Both the position numbers and the translations under genes were made by a program. DNA of 64,000 bases, from the NCBI RefSeq assembly GCF_017084525.1, contig NZ_CP070950.1, forward strand, positions 3,162,001 to 3,226,000. The letters are read 5' to 3'. Every line of letters begins with the position of its first letter. The stretch's first letter is position 1. Below, piece after piece: positions 1 through 8,721 of the stretch. Origin of the DNA: Conexibacter sp. SYSU D00693. GTDB lineage: Bacteria > Actinomycetota > Thermoleophilia > Solirubrobacterales > Solirubrobacteraceae. The notes beneath the pieces are model-generated. The model did not search any database and had not been told where the DNA came from. It saw only the letters and a list, made by a program, of their open reading frames with translations.

Positions 1-1
1 C

Positions 2-889
2 CGCCTCGACGTCCGCCTCGAGCAGGCCCAGTGGCTCGTGGCCGATGCCCGCAAGGCGCTGACCGAGCGCCGCGCCGGACGCGCCATGCCCTGCGGCGAG
101 GTCCGTCGCCAGCTCGGCGCCCTGCGCCGGCGCGACCGCCGCGTGCGCGCGCACCTCGACGCGTGCACGCCCTGCCTGGGCTTCGACCGCAGCCGCCGCG
201 CCCGCGCGCTGCACACCCGCTGCGTCACCCCGGTCCTCGGCCTCCTCGGGTGGGCGCGCGAGCTCGGCTCGCGCGGCGTGGCCGCCGCGTCGACGTCCCC
301 GGACGTCCTCGCCGCCGGGTCGTCGGCCCGTCCCGTCGCCGCCGCCGTCGCCGCCCTCGCCCTCGCGGGCGGCGGCATGGCCGCCACGACCGACCGCGAC
401 GCGCCGCGCGACAGCACCCGCACCGCGCAGGTCGCGGAGGTGGCGCCCGCGCGCGCGGCGGCCGCGCCGACCATCCGCCTGCGCGCCACGGGCGCCGACG
501 GCCCGCGGCGCCGTGCCCGCGCGACCGCCGCGGCGCGCCGTGCCGACGCTCGTGACGGCGACACGCCGCGCACCCGCGCGGTCGGCCGCGCGACGCCCAC
601 GCCGCCCGCCGACGACCGCCCGACGCGCCTGCCGCTCGACGGCCAGACGACCGCGGCCGTCGTGCCGGAGGTCCAGCCGCCGACGCCGCCCGCGGCCGAG
701 ACCCCCGCGTCCACGCCCGCCGGCGACACGCTGCGCACCGTGTCGAGCACGGTCGACACGGTCGTCCGGGGCACCCTCGGCGAGGCCGTCGTGCCGGTCG
801 TCGCGCAGGTCGAGGCCCGCGTCGGCGAGGTCGTGGGCGGCGTGCGCCAGCTGCTCGACGCCCTCGACCGGCCCCAGGGCACCAGGTAG
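2..889 (+). CDS. C-terminal part of sigma-70 family factor with zinc-finger and membrane segment (partial, 5' end outside window)
   Basis: The frame is open from the first bases, so the N-terminus lies before the window. The visible protein opens with a helical stretch (LEQAQWLVADARKAL) like the end of sigma region 4. A zf-HC2-like pattern follows (CGEVRRQL, then HLDACTPCLGF), then one hydrophobic segment near 319-385, and then a Pro/Ala/Arg-rich tail. I know this layout, sigma factor plus anti-sigma-like zinc finger plus membrane tail, from Solirubrobacter-type actinobacteria. Inference: an extracytoplasmic-type sigma factor that carries its own anchoring or inhibitory domain. The sigma-2 and sigma-4 core is not visible, so the family call is moderate. 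The tail has low complexity and no recognised domain. Confidence 0.55.
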   Translation, partial: RLDVRLEQAQWLVADARKALTERRAGRAMPCGEVRRQLGALRRRDRRVRAHLDACTPCLGFDRSRRARALHTRCVTPVLGLLGWARELGSRGVAAASTSPDVLAAGSSARPVAAAVAALALAGGGMAATTDRDAPRDSTRTAQVAEVAPARAAAAPTIRLRATGADGPRRRARATAAARRADARDGDTPRTRAVGRATPTPPADDRPTRLPLDGQTTAAVVPEVQPPTPPAAETPASTPAGDTLRTVSSTVDTVVRGTLGEAVVPVVAQVEARVGEVVGGVRQLLDALDRPQGTR

Positions 890-975
890 TCGGCGGGTGC
901 GCCGGCCTGCTTGAGCAGGTCGGCTCGATCGTCCAAGCGGTCCCGGATCCGGGCCGGTGAGCGGTCTTGGAGGGC

Positions 976-1803
976 ATGTCCCCTCGCAAGCCCTCCGCCC
1001 TCCTCACCGCCGTGCTCGCCTGCCTCGCGGGCACCCTCGTCTCCGCGCCGTCGGCCGCCGCCGACGGCCCCAAGGCCACGACCGCCGTCCCCGCCGCGAC
1101 CGCGGTCCACGCCGAGTCGCAGGCCCGCGCGGACCTCGCGGCCGCGTCGCGCCTGGCCCGCCGCGCGCCCGCCCAGGCCAGCCGTCTGGTCCGTCGCGCC
1201 GAGCGCCGCCTGCGCCAGGCCCACAGCGCGGCCGTCACGCGCGCCGCGTCCGCGCCGCTCGCCGTCCAGGCCGACGCCGCGGTCGCCCTCTCCGCCGCCG
1301 CCGTCACGCAGGCCGAGGAGGCCGCGAGCCTCGCCGTCCGCGGCACGGGCGCCGTGCGTCGCAGCGCCACGGCCGCCCTGCGCGTCGCGCTCGCCGCCCA
1401 GACCGACGCGCTCGTCGCCGTCGCCGCCCGCGCCGAGCGCGAGGCCGACACCGTCGACGCGGCCGTCGTGCAGGCGGTCACGGTCCTGGCCGGCGACCAG
1501 GTGAGCGTCCTGCTCAGCGTCGAGGACGCCCTCGCCGCCCGCGTCGACCACCGCACCGCCGCGGTCCTGCGCGCCGCTCGCGATCGCGCCGGCGACCGCC
1601 GCGCCGCCGCGCGGCGCGCCGTCGACGGCCTGCGCCTCGCCGCGCCCGCCGCGCTGCACGACGCCGTGCAGGCGCTGGCCGACGGCGTGCGCGTCGGCAG
1701 CGACCGCCTCGAGGACCTGCGCTCCGACTCGCTGGACGTCCCGTTCGCGGTCGACGCCCGGATCGGTCGCGACGGCCGTGCGGCCCGGGAGGGCCGCCGG
1801 TAG
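976..1803 (+). CDS. Secreted Ala/Arg-rich helical protein of unknown function
   Basis: A 275-residue product. Residues 1-31 form a clear signal peptide (SPRKP, a hydrophobic core, then SAAA). The rest is almost entirely amphipathic Ala/Arg/Val helix with no cysteines and no recognised domain. It loosely recalls the helical DUF5667-type exported proteins of actinobacteria, but I cannot assign it. ATG 976 was chosen because it gives the cleanest signal peptide; an in-frame TTG at 967 would add three residues. It lies about 90 bases after the membrane-linked sigma factor gene and could be its target or partner, which is inference from position only. A strong hairpin follows the stop. Confidence 0.6.
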   Translation: MSPRKPSALLTAVLACLAGTLVSAPSAAADGPKATTAVPAATAVHAESQARADLAAASRLARRAPAQASRLVRRAERRLRQAHSAAVTRAASAPLAVQADAAVALSAAAVTQAEEAASLAVRGTGAVRRSATAALRVALAAQTDALVAVAARAEREADTVDAAVVQAVTVLAGDQVSVLLSVEDALAARVDHRTAAVLRAARDRAGDRRAAARRAVDGLRLAAPAALHDAVQALADGVRVGSDRLEDLRSDSLDVPFAVDARIGRDGRAAREGRR

Positions 1804-1817
1804 CGCCACCCGGCACG

Positions 1818-1856
1818 GCGGCGGCGGGCCTTCCCCCCCCCGGGGCCCGCCGCCGC
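1818..1856 (+). terminator. GC-rich hairpin after the helical secreted protein gene
   Basis: Perfect 13-bp arms (GCGGCGGCGGGCC at 1818-1830 and its complement at 1844-1856) enclose a 13-base loop containing a run of C. It starts 15 bases after the stop at 1803. There is no T-run, as is usual for actinobacterial terminators. The function is inferred. Confidence 0.6.
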
Positions 1857-1882
1857 GCCGCCGTCTGCCCGCAGCACACGCC

Positions 1883-3538
1883 ATGCCCCTCGCCCGCCCC
1901 TCCCTCCGCCCCGCCGCCGTCGTGGCGCTCGTCGCCGCGGTCCTCGCCTGCCTGCTGGCCGCCGCGCCGGCGCACGGCGACGTCCCCGACCGCGTCGAGA
2001 CCGTCATCCAGGACGACGCGATCTTCCTCCACGAGTCCGAGGAGGGCATCCGCGCGGCCCTCCTCCAGGTCAAGGAGCTGGGCATCGACCGCGTCCGGCT
2101 CACCGCCGGCTGGTCGGTCATCGCCCCCCAGCCCGACGCCGCCGAGATGCCCGAGGGCTTCGACGCGACGGACCCGGCCGCCTACCCCCACGCCGCGTGG
2201 GACAACCTCGACCGCGCCGTGCGCCTCGTCCACGAAGCCGGCCTCGAGCCGATGGTCGACATCGCCTTCTGGGCCCCGCTGTGGGCGACGAAGGACCGCG
2301 CGCCGTCGCCGCGCAACCGCACCGAGGTCGACCCGCAGCGCTTCGCGGACTTCGCCCGCGCCGTCGCCCGGCGCTACAGCGGCACGTACGCCACGCCCGA
2401 GGCGCTGGCCGCCGTCGCCGCCAAGGCCGTCGACACCGGCAGCGTCGCGCTGGCCAAGCTCCTGGGCGGCCGGCGCGCCGCCGCCGCGACGCAGCCCGCG
2501 GGCGACCCCGAGGAGCTCCCGGCCGTCGACCTCTTCACGATCTGGAACGAGCCCAACCACCCCGGCTTCCTCCAGCCGCAGTGGGTGAAGCGCGGCGGCC
2601 GGTGGGAGCCGCGCTCGGCCGAGCTCTACCGGGACATGGTCTTCGCGGCCTACCCCGCCATCAAGGACGCCGCGCCGGCCGCGCAGGTCCTCATCGGCGG
2701 CACCGCGTCGATGGGCTCGAGCACGCCGGGCAGGAGCGGCGTGCCGCCGCTGCGCTTCCTGCGCGCGCTGGCCTGCGTCGACGAGCAGCTCAAGCCGGTG
2801 CGCACCGGCTCGTGCGCCGGCTTCCGCACGATCCCGGGCGACGGCTGGGCCCACCACCCGTACTCGCTGCGCACCCGCCCGGACGTCGATGCCGCCGACC
2901 AGGACAAGCTCCCGGTCGCGGCCACGAGCCGCCTGGCCCGGACGCTGCGCACCCTCGTCGCCCGCGGGCGCCTGGCCCCCGGCAACGCCGCGCTCTACCA
3001 GACCGAGTACGGCTACGAGACGCGCGAGCCCGACCCGCGGGCGGTCTTCTCCGCGGCCGAGCAGGCGAGCCTCCTGGCGCTCGCCGAGCGCCTGGGCACC
3101 GCCGACGGCGCCGTGCGGATGTGGCCGCAGTTCCTGCTGAAGGACCGCCCGGGGGACCTGCCCGGCGCGAACAACCGGCCGTTCGGCGACTGGCAGACCG
3201 GCCTGCTGCTGGCCGACGGCACCCCCAAGCCCGCGTTCTCGGCCTTCAAGGTCCCGGCGGCGGCGCGCTGCGTCGGCCGCGGAGCGCGCCGCGAGGTCGA
3301 GGTCTGGGGCCGCGTGCGCGGCGTCGAGGCGGCGCCGCAGGCGCGCGTCGAGCTGCTCTCCGGCAAGCGCTGGAAGGCGGTCGGCCGGGCGGCGAGCACG
3401 CCGCGCGAGGTCCGCAGCGACGAGACCGTCAAGCGCCTGCGGATGGGTCCCGGCCGCGTGCGCCTGCGCTGGGACAGCGGCCCGACCGCCGTGGTCCGGG
3501 TGCCCGACTGCGGTGGGAAGGGCACGGGCCGCGGATGA
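1883..3538 (+). CDS. Secreted glycoside hydrolase of the GH5/GH39-like (PslG-type) TIM-barrel group
   Basis: A 551-residue exported protein. ATG 1883 gives a signal peptide ending near APAHG; longer in-frame extensions upstream lack one. The barrel carries WNEPNHPGF, with Glu223 as the likely acid/base, and QTEYG, with Glu375 as the likely nucleophile. This matches clan GH-A retaining enzymes, especially the PslG-like proteins linked to exopolysaccharide. Early barrel strands include DRVRLTAGWSV. The last 90 residues look like a small beta domain. The substrate cannot be told from sequence; turnover of the organism's own exopolysaccharide or of plant polymers are both possible. A second glycosidase (GH2) lies about 5 kb downstream. 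Confidence 0.8.
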   Translation: MPLARPSLRPAAVVALVAAVLACLLAAAPAHGDVPDRVETVIQDDAIFLHESEEGIRAALLQVKELGIDRVRLTAGWSVIAPQPDAAEMPEGFDATDPAAYPHAAWDNLDRAVRLVHEAGLEPMVDIAFWAPLWATKDRAPSPRNRTEVDPQRFADFARAVARRYSGTYATPEALAAVAAKAVDTGSVALAKLLGGRRAAAATQPAGDPEELPAVDLFTIWNEPNHPGFLQPQWVKRGGRWEPRSAELYRDMVFAAYPAIKDAAPAAQVLIGGTASMGSSTPGRSGVPPLRFLRALACVDEQLKPVRTGSCAGFRTIPGDGWAHHPYSLRTRPDVDAADQDKLPVAATSRLARTLRTLVARGRLAPGNAALYQTEYGYETREPDPRAVFSAAEQASLLALAERLGTADGAVRMWPQFLLKDRPGDLPGANNRPFGDWQTGLLLADGTPKPAFSAFKVPAAARCVGRGARREVEVWGRVRGVEAAPQARVELLSGKRWKAVGRAASTPREVRSDETVKRLRMGPGRVRLRWDSGPTAVVRVPDCGGKGTGRG

Positions 3539-3590
3539 TCCCGGCGACCGGCGGCGCCCCCTCCGAAAAGACGGGGCGCGCCGGGGATCG
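3537..3590 (+). terminator. Extended hairpin after the glycoside hydrolase gene
   Basis: The inner arms GCGCCCC (3554-3560) and GGGGCGC (3573-3579) are flanked by outer complementary blocks, GATCCCGGCG and CGCCGGGGATC. The structure begins at the stop codon of the hydrolase. It is probably a terminator; the lack of a U-tail keeps confidence moderate. Confidence 0.5.
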
Positions 3591-3654
3591 ACGGGGAGGG
3601 GAAGGCGGGCGTCTGATGCTGCTCGCGCCCCGGGCGACCGACGATGCTCACCCC

Positions 3655-3969
3655 ATGGGCATGACCCTCCTCCGCGACGCGCGTCGCGCTCCTCGCCTCG
3701 GCGAGGCGCGCGCGACGCACGCCGCGCACGGGGAGGTCCGCTGCCGCTGTGCCGACTGCGGCGCCCACGTCGCGGGCTGGCAGGGCTACTCGCTCACCGG
3801 CTGGTGCGCGAACTGCGGCAGCTACGAGGTCGAGCCGCTGGCGCCGGCGAGCACCCCGGTCGCCGCGCCGTGCGCCCGGACGCCCGCCGCGCTGAGCGCC
3901 ATGCGGCGCCTCGCGCGTCAGCGCGCGCGGACGGCGGGGCCGGGCGCCGTGCCCGCCACGATGCGGTAG
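3655..3969 (+). CDS. Small zinc-ribbon protein
   Basis: A 104-residue product, with ATG at 3655 and a second in-frame ATG two codons later. Residues around 25-55 hold CRCADCG and, 17 residues on, WCANCG. These two CxxC knuckles imply a structural zinc ribbon, and the WxGY/LTGW residues between them resemble small zinc-ribbon proteins seen in related actinobacteria. The remainder is Ala/Arg-rich. The 3' end runs about 50 bases into the convergent SpoIID-family gene, so the exact C-terminus is less certain than the ribbon. The role is unknown; zinc ribbons of this size usually bind nucleic acid or protein. Confidence 0.5.
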   Translation: MGMTLLRDARRAPRLGEARATHAAHGEVRCRCADCGAHVAGWQGYSLTGWCANCGSYEVEPLAPASTPVAAPCARTPAALSAMRRLARQRARTAGPGAVPATMR

Positions 3970-5381
3970 ACGCCGCCGCGGTCGACGGTCAGGCGGTAGC
4001 CGCCGTCGCGACGCAGCTTCACGCTGCGCAGCGTGCGCCAGGTGCCCGCCGCGCTGCGGCGCTGGACGCGCACGCGGCCCGACGCCGGGCGCGGGGCGAC
4101 GGTCCCCCGCAGCCACGCCTCGCGGACCGACGCGGCGCCGGCCTCGGCGCCCCCACCGGCTTGCGTGGTGTCCTTGGCCTCCTTCTCGGGCTCCATCGGC
4201 TCGTCGGGCCTGGGGTCGGCCTTCGGCGTCGCGGTCGCGCCGATGGTCGTGAACGTCGCCCACGTGTCGTTGAGGCCGAGCCTGGCGCGCAGCACCGGGC
4301 CGGTGGTCGTCGTCGTCCCGCCGGTGCCCACGACCTGCGCGCGCACGACGCGCGGGGAGACGCCGCGCTTGAGGACCTTGATCGCCTTGAAGGAGCCCTT
4401 GACCAGGCCGCCGAGCTTGCGCCGCGCCTGGGCGGGCGTCATCTGCAGCTGCCAGCGGTGCTTGGGCGAGACCGAGTCGAACGGGTCGTCGACGCCCTTG
4501 AGCCACGGCTTGGGGATCGCGCCGATGAAGGAGAACTCGACGTTCTCGGTCTTGCCGCCCGAGGTCGAGAAGAAGAACGTCGTGACGGGCTGGCCGCCGT
4601 AGGTGACGACCTGGCCGGCGGTCTCGCGCGTCGCGCGGTCCGTCGAGGGGAACTCGGCCGCGACGCCCTTGTACATCTGCGAGCGCACGTCGGCGTACTG
4701 GTCCCAGCCGTCGCCGCCCTTCGTCGTCGTCAGCGCGTAGGAGCGCGCGGCGACCGCCTGGGCCTTGAGCGCCTCGTTGGGCCAGGAGGCCGGCGACTCG
4801 GCGCTGATGACGCCGCGCACGTAGTCCTCCATCCCGACCGCGTTGATCGCGTTGAGCCCGCCGCCCGCGGGGCGCAGCTCGAGGGCGCCGCGGTAGCGAC
4901 CGTTCGACGTCCCGTTCTGCGCACCGCCGAGCAGGCGGACCGCGCCGCCGCCGGCGGGCGCGACGCGCAGCGGCGCGTCGAAGGTCCCCATGGACTTCCC
5001 GGACGCGCTCAGCAGCCGCACGCGGCCGGCGGCCTGGCGGGCGCCGTAGGTGCGCGACGCGGAGAGCTTCTTCGACCCGGCCGCGACGGCGCCGCTGAAG
5101 CGCACGGTGCCCTTGCCCTGCTGGAGCAGGACGCGGACGTCGGGCTCCGGCGCGACCTTCGAGAGGTCGGTGGTCGTGTAGTAGTGCTTGAGGATCCGGT
5201 CGAAGGTCCAGCCCTGCTGCGCGAAGCCCAGCGCGCCGTACTGGCTCATGCCGATGCCGTGGCCGAAGCCGCCGCCCTTGATGACCAGGCGGGTCGCGCC
5301 GTGGGCGGGCGCGGCGGCGCCCGCCGCGAGCAGGGCGGCGCCGAGGACGGAGGCGGAGAGGGTGCTGCTGCGCATGCGCAT
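3918..5381 (-). CDS. SpoIID/LytB-domain exported cell-wall protein
   Basis: A 487-residue product with a signal peptide (MRMRSSTLSAS, then an Ala-rich core). It continues with GHGIGMSQYGALG and then VEDYVRGVISAE, ASWPNEALKAQAVAARSYAL, the hallmark of the SpoIID/LytB family. Bacillus SpoIID is a lytic transglycosylase acting on denuded peptidoglycan; here there is no sign of sporulation genes, so a general wall-remodelling role is inferred. The C-terminal 100 residues form a separate beta-rich region after a charged EPEKEAKD linker. ATG 5381 was chosen for the signal peptide; ATG 5375 is also possible. The gene is convergent with the zinc-ribbon gene and divergent from alsS. Confidence 0.85.
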   Translation of the reverse strand: MRMRSSTLSASVLGAALLAAGAAAPAHGATRLVIKGGGFGHGIGMSQYGALGFAQQGWTFDRILKHYYTTTDLSKVAPEPDVRVLLQQGKGTVRFSGAVAAGSKKLSASRTYGARQAAGRVRLLSASGKSMGTFDAPLRVAPAGGGAVRLLGGAQNGTSNGRYRGALELRPAGGGLNAINAVGMEDYVRGVISAESPASWPNEALKAQAVAARSYALTTTKGGDGWDQYADVRSQMYKGVAAEFPSTDRATRETAGQVVTYGGQPVTTFFFSTSGGKTENVEFSFIGAIPKPWLKGVDDPFDSVSPKHRWQLQMTPAQARRKLGGLVKGSFKAIKVLKRGVSPRVVRAQVVGTGGTTTTTGPVLRARLGLNDTWATFTTIGATATPKADPRPDEPMEPEKEAKDTTQAGGGAEAGAASVREAWLRGTVAPRPASGRVRVQRRSAAGTWRTLRSVKLRRDGGYRLTVDRGGVYRIVAGTAPGPAVRAR

Positions 5382-5462
5382 GTGGAGACACCATCGGCGC
5401 CGCAGGGTTGCGGCTCCAGGGCTGGGCGTCATGTGCCGGACGGGTGGGTAGGGGTCCATGTC

Positions 5463-7106
5463 GTGGCGAGCCGGCGTGCGAGTGACCTCTTCGTCGAGTG
5501 CCTGGAGGCCGAGGGCGTGCGCTACGTCTTCGGCATCCCGGGTGAGGAGACCCTCGACCTCAACGAGTCGCTGGCCAACTCGTCGGTCTCGTTCGTCCCT
5601 GTTCGACACGAGCAGGGCGGGGCCTACATGGCCGACATGCACGGGCGCCTCACCGGCCGCGCCGGCGTGTGCCTCGGGACGCTCGGTCCCGGCGCGATGA
5701 ACCTCGTCACCGCGGTCGGCGACGCGTTCCTGGACCGCGCGCCGCTCGTCGCCCTCACGGGCCAGGCCGACCTCGAGCGCATGCACAAGGAGAGCCACCA
5801 GTACATCGACCTGGTGGAGCTCATGCGGCCGATCACCAAGTGGAACGCGCGCGTGACCGCGCCGGAGATCGTCCCCGAGGTCGTGCGCAAGGCGTTCAAG
5901 GTCGCCGAGTCCGAGAAGCCGGGGGCGACGCACCTCGAGCTGCCCGAGGACGTCATGGCCCAGGAGGTCGACGGCGTCCCGCTGCCGCGCCGCCGGCCGG
6001 TGAAGCCGGAGCCCGCGGCGCGGGAGCTGCTCAAGGCGGCCGACCTCATCCGCAACGCGATCAACCCGGTCGCGCTGGCGGGCAACGGCGTCGTGCGGGC
6101 GGGCGCCGCGCCCGCGCTGCGCGAGTTCGTCCGCGCCACCGGCATCAGCGTCGCCGAGACCTTCATGGGCAAGGGCGTCATGGACTACACCGACCCGAAG
6201 GCGCTGGGGACAGTGGGCCTGCAGGCGCGCGACTACGCGATGGCGGGCTTCGAGGACGCCGACGTCGTCATCGCGATCGGCTACGACCTCGTCGAGCACG
6301 CGCCGAAGCACTGGAACCCGCGGGGCGACAAGACGATCGTCTGCATCGACGCGGTGGCCGCGGAGGTCGACGAGCACTTCATGCCGGAGGTCGAGCTCGT
6401 CGGCGACCTCTACCACGTGCTCACCCGGCTGGCGGAGGAGTGCCGCGACGTCCCCCACTCGGGCGGCTCGCACCGGCTGCGCGACGTCGTGCTCGGGCGC
6501 TTCGAGGCCGCCAAGCAGGACGACGCGTTCCCGATGCAGCCGCCGCGCGTGCTGTGGGAGATCCGCCAGGCGCTGGGCCGCGAGGACGTCCTGATCTCGG
6601 ACGTCGGCCTGCACAAGCTGTGGATCGGGCGGATGTTCCCGGCCCACGAGCCCAACACGGTCATGATCGCCAACGGCCTGGCGGGGATGGGCTTCGCCGT
6701 GCCGTGTGCGGTCGCCGCGAAGCTCGTGCACCCCGACCGCAAGGTCGTCACCGTCAACGGCGACGGCGGCTTCCTCATGAACTGCCAGGAGCTCGAGACC
6801 GCGATGCGGCTGCGCACGCCGTTCGTGAACGTCGTCTGGGAGAACCGGCAGTTCGGCTCCATCGTCTGGAAGCAGGACCGCAAGTTCGGCGAGCACTTCG
6901 GGACGGACTTCACGAACCCCGACTTCGTGAAGCTCGCCGAGGCGTTCGGCATGCCCGGCTTCCGGTGCGAGAGCGCCGAGGACTTCGGCAAGCACCTGCG
7001 CCACGCGCTCACCCTCGACGTCCCGTCGCTCGTCGTCGTGCCGATCGACTACTCGATCGACGTCGCGATCGCGCAGGAGCTCGGGACCGAGACGGTCAGC
7101 ACGTAG
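5463..7106 (+). CDS. alsS: Acetolactate synthase, AlsS (catabolic) type
   Basis: A thiamine-diphosphate enzyme condensing two pyruvates to 2-acetolactate and CO2. The product is 547 residues, normal for the family. Glu50 in RHEQGGAYMA is the conserved glutamate that activates the cofactor. NGDGGFLMNCQEL holds the metal/TPP motif (GDG to N). The stretch IGYDLVEHAPKHWNP resembles Bacillus AlsS more than anabolic IlvB, and no small regulatory subunit (ilvN) gene lies nearby. GTG 5463 was chosen because a purine-rich site (taggggt) lies about eight bases upstream and the N-terminus matches the family. A dehydrogenase follows 41 bases later, probably co-transcribed. An acetaldehyde/oxo-acid route is possible, but acetolactate synthesis is the best call. 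Confidence 0.82.
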   Translation: MASRRASDLFVECLEAEGVRYVFGIPGEETLDLNESLANSSVSFVPVRHEQGGAYMADMHGRLTGRAGVCLGTLGPGAMNLVTAVGDAFLDRAPLVALTGQADLERMHKESHQYIDLVELMRPITKWNARVTAPEIVPEVVRKAFKVAESEKPGATHLELPEDVMAQEVDGVPLPRRRPVKPEPAARELLKAADLIRNAINPVALAGNGVVRAGAAPALREFVRATGISVAETFMGKGVMDYTDPKALGTVGLQARDYAMAGFEDADVVIAIGYDLVEHAPKHWNPRGDKTIVCIDAVAAEVDEHFMPEVELVGDLYHVLTRLAEECRDVPHSGGSHRLRDVVLGRFEAAKQDDAFPMQPPRVLWEIRQALGREDVLISDVGLHKLWIGRMFPAHEPNTVMIANGLAGMGFAVPCAVAAKLVHPDRKVVTVNGDGGFLMNCQELETAMRLRTPFVNVVWENRQFGSIVWKQDRKFGEHFGTDFTNPDFVKLAEAFGMPGFRCESAEDFGKHLRHALTLDVPSLVVVPIDYSIDVAIAQELGTETVST

Positions 7107-7147
7107 GCACCCGCGTCGGTCGCGGTCCTCCTGGGCAGGATGGGGAC

Positions 7148-8635
7148 ATGGCAGCGACGGCATCGGAGCAGGAGCGGCGGGTCCTCGAGGCGGTCCCCAG
7201 CGGGCTCTACATCGGGGGCGAGTGGCGCGACGCGACGGGCGGCGGGCGCCTGGGCGTCGAGGACCCCTCGACGGGCGAGACGATCCACGAGATCGCCGAC
7301 GGCCAGGCCCAGGACGCCGACGCGGCGCTGGCGGCCGCGCACGAGGCGTTCAGGACCTGGCGCCACACCCCGCCGCGGGAGCGCAGCGACGTCCTGCGCC
7401 GCGCCTACGACCTGATCACGGAGCGCACGGACGACCTCGCGCTGCTCATGACGCTCGAGATGGGCAAGCCCATCGCCGAGTCCAAGGCCGAGATCGCCTA
7501 CGGCGCGAACTTCTTGCGCTGGTACGCCGAGGAGGCGGTGCGCATCGACGGGCGCTTCACGCCCAACGAGACCGGCGTCGGACGGGTGCTGACCATGCGC
7601 CAGCCCGTCGGCCCGTGCGTCTTCATCACGCCGTGGAACTTCCCGCTGGCCATGGGCACGCGGAAGATCGGCCCGGCGCTGGCGGCGGGCTGCACGGTCG
7701 TGGTCAAGCCGGCCAAGCAGACGCCGCTGTCGATGCTCGCGCTCGCGCAGGTGCTCGAGGAGGCCGGGCTGCCCGGCGGCGTCGTCAACGTCCTCACCGC
7801 GAAGTCCTCGGGCGAGGTCATGGAGCCGCTCATCAAGGACCCGCGCACGCGCAAGCTGTCCTTCACCGGCTCGACCGAGGTCGGGCGCAAGCTCATGGAG
7901 CAGGCCTCCGAGCAGGTCCTGCGCGTGTCCATGGAGCTCGGCGGCAACGCCCCGTTCCTCGTCTTCGCCGACGCCGACCTCGACAAGGTCGTCGAGGGCG
8001 CGCTCGTGGCGAAGATGCGCAACGGCGGCGAGGCGTGCACGTCGGCCAACCGCTTCCACGTCCACGAGTCGATCGCCGGCGCGTTCGCCGAGAAGCTCGC
8101 GGCCGCCATCGGCGACCTGAAGGTCGGCCGCGGCACGGAGCCCGACGTGAAGGTCGGCCCGCTCATCGACGAGTCCCAGCGCGAGACGGTCGAGGAGCTC
8201 GTCGACGACGCGACGTCCAAGGGCGCGCGGGTGGCGACGGGCGGCTCGCGCCTGGATGGCGGCGGCTACTTCTTCCAGCCGACGGTGCTGGCCGACGTGC
8301 CCGACGACGCCCGCCTGCTGCGGGAGGAGATCTTCGGCCCGGTCGCGCCGATCACGACGTTCTCCTCCGACGAGGAGGCGGTGCAGAAGGCCAACGCGAC
8401 CGAGTACGGCCTGGTCGCCTACGTCTACACGCAGGACGTCGACCGCGCCTTCCGCGTCATCGAGGAGCTCGAGACGGGCATGGTCGGCTTCAACCAGGGC
8501 ATGGTCTCCAACGCCGGCGCGCCGTTCGGCGGCGTCAAGCAGTCGGGCTTCGGTCGCGAGGGCGGCCCCGAGGGCCTGCACGAGTACCTCGAGACGAAGT
8601 ACGTCGCGATGAACGTGGGCGTGCCGCCGACCTAG
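7148..8635 (+). CDS. gabD: NAD(P)-dependent succinate-semialdehyde dehydrogenase family protein
   Basis: A 495-residue aldehyde dehydrogenase. The general base is Glu263 in MELGGNAP and the catalytic nucleophile is Cys297 in NGGEACTSANRF. Coenzyme-site motifs PWNFPLAMG and FTGSTEVGR are present. The GGEACTS context and overall spacing fit the succinate-semialdehyde/GabD branch. It would convert succinate semialdehyde (or a similar omega-aldehyde) to the acid and feed the TCA cycle, where fumC is also encoded in this window. ATG 7148 follows a purine-rich aggatgggg. A 25-base palindrome begins eight bases after the stop. Substrate choice within the ALDH family is not certain from sequence. Confidence 0.8.
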   Translation: MAATASEQERRVLEAVPSGLYIGGEWRDATGGGRLGVEDPSTGETIHEIADGQAQDADAALAAAHEAFRTWRHTPPRERSDVLRRAYDLITERTDDLALLMTLEMGKPIAESKAEIAYGANFLRWYAEEAVRIDGRFTPNETGVGRVLTMRQPVGPCVFITPWNFPLAMGTRKIGPALAAGCTVVVKPAKQTPLSMLALAQVLEEAGLPGGVVNVLTAKSSGEVMEPLIKDPRTRKLSFTGSTEVGRKLMEQASEQVLRVSMELGGNAPFLVFADADLDKVVEGALVAKMRNGGEACTSANRFHVHESIAGAFAEKLAAAIGDLKVGRGTEPDVKVGPLIDESQRETVEELVDDATSKGARVATGGSRLDGGGYFFQPTVLADVPDDARLLREEIFGPVAPITTFSSDEEAVQKANATEYGLVAYVYTQDVDRAFRVIEELETGMVGFNQGMVSNAGAPFGGVKQSGFGREGGPEGLHEYLETKYVAMNVGVPPT

Positions 8636-8642
8636 CTCAGAC

Positions 8643-8667
8643 GTGGAAAGTGCCAGGCACTTTCCAC
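8643..8667 (+). repeat. 25-base intergenic palindrome, family A
   Basis: Perfect 12-base arms (GTGGAAAGTGCC and its complement) around a single central A. It starts eight bases after the dehydrogenase stop. A near-identical copy, with arms GTGGAAGGTGCC, lies at 19838-19862. It is probably a terminator hairpin or a REP-like element. Confidence 0.75.
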
Positions 8668-8683
8668 CTGCCGTCCACGACCG

Positions 8684-8720
8684 GCGGGCATTGCGACGTG
8701 TGTCGTCACAATGCCCGCCG
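8684..8720 (+). promoter_or_regulatory. Dyad abutting the GH2 start codon
   Basis: 12-base arms (CGGCGGGCATTG at 8684-8695; complement at 8709-8720) enclose 13 bases that contain a second small CGAC/GTCG stem. The right arm ends one base before ATG 8722. As RNA it would occlude ribosome access; as DNA it could be an operator. Both readings are inference. Confidence 0.45.
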
Positions 8721-8721
8721 A

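Noticed and set aside
3013-5394. Long minus-strand frames (about 800-1100 residues) overlapping other genes
   Set aside because: They are Arg/Ala/Pro-rich shadows produced by very high GC content; family motifs occur only in the SpoIID-family part that I annotated.
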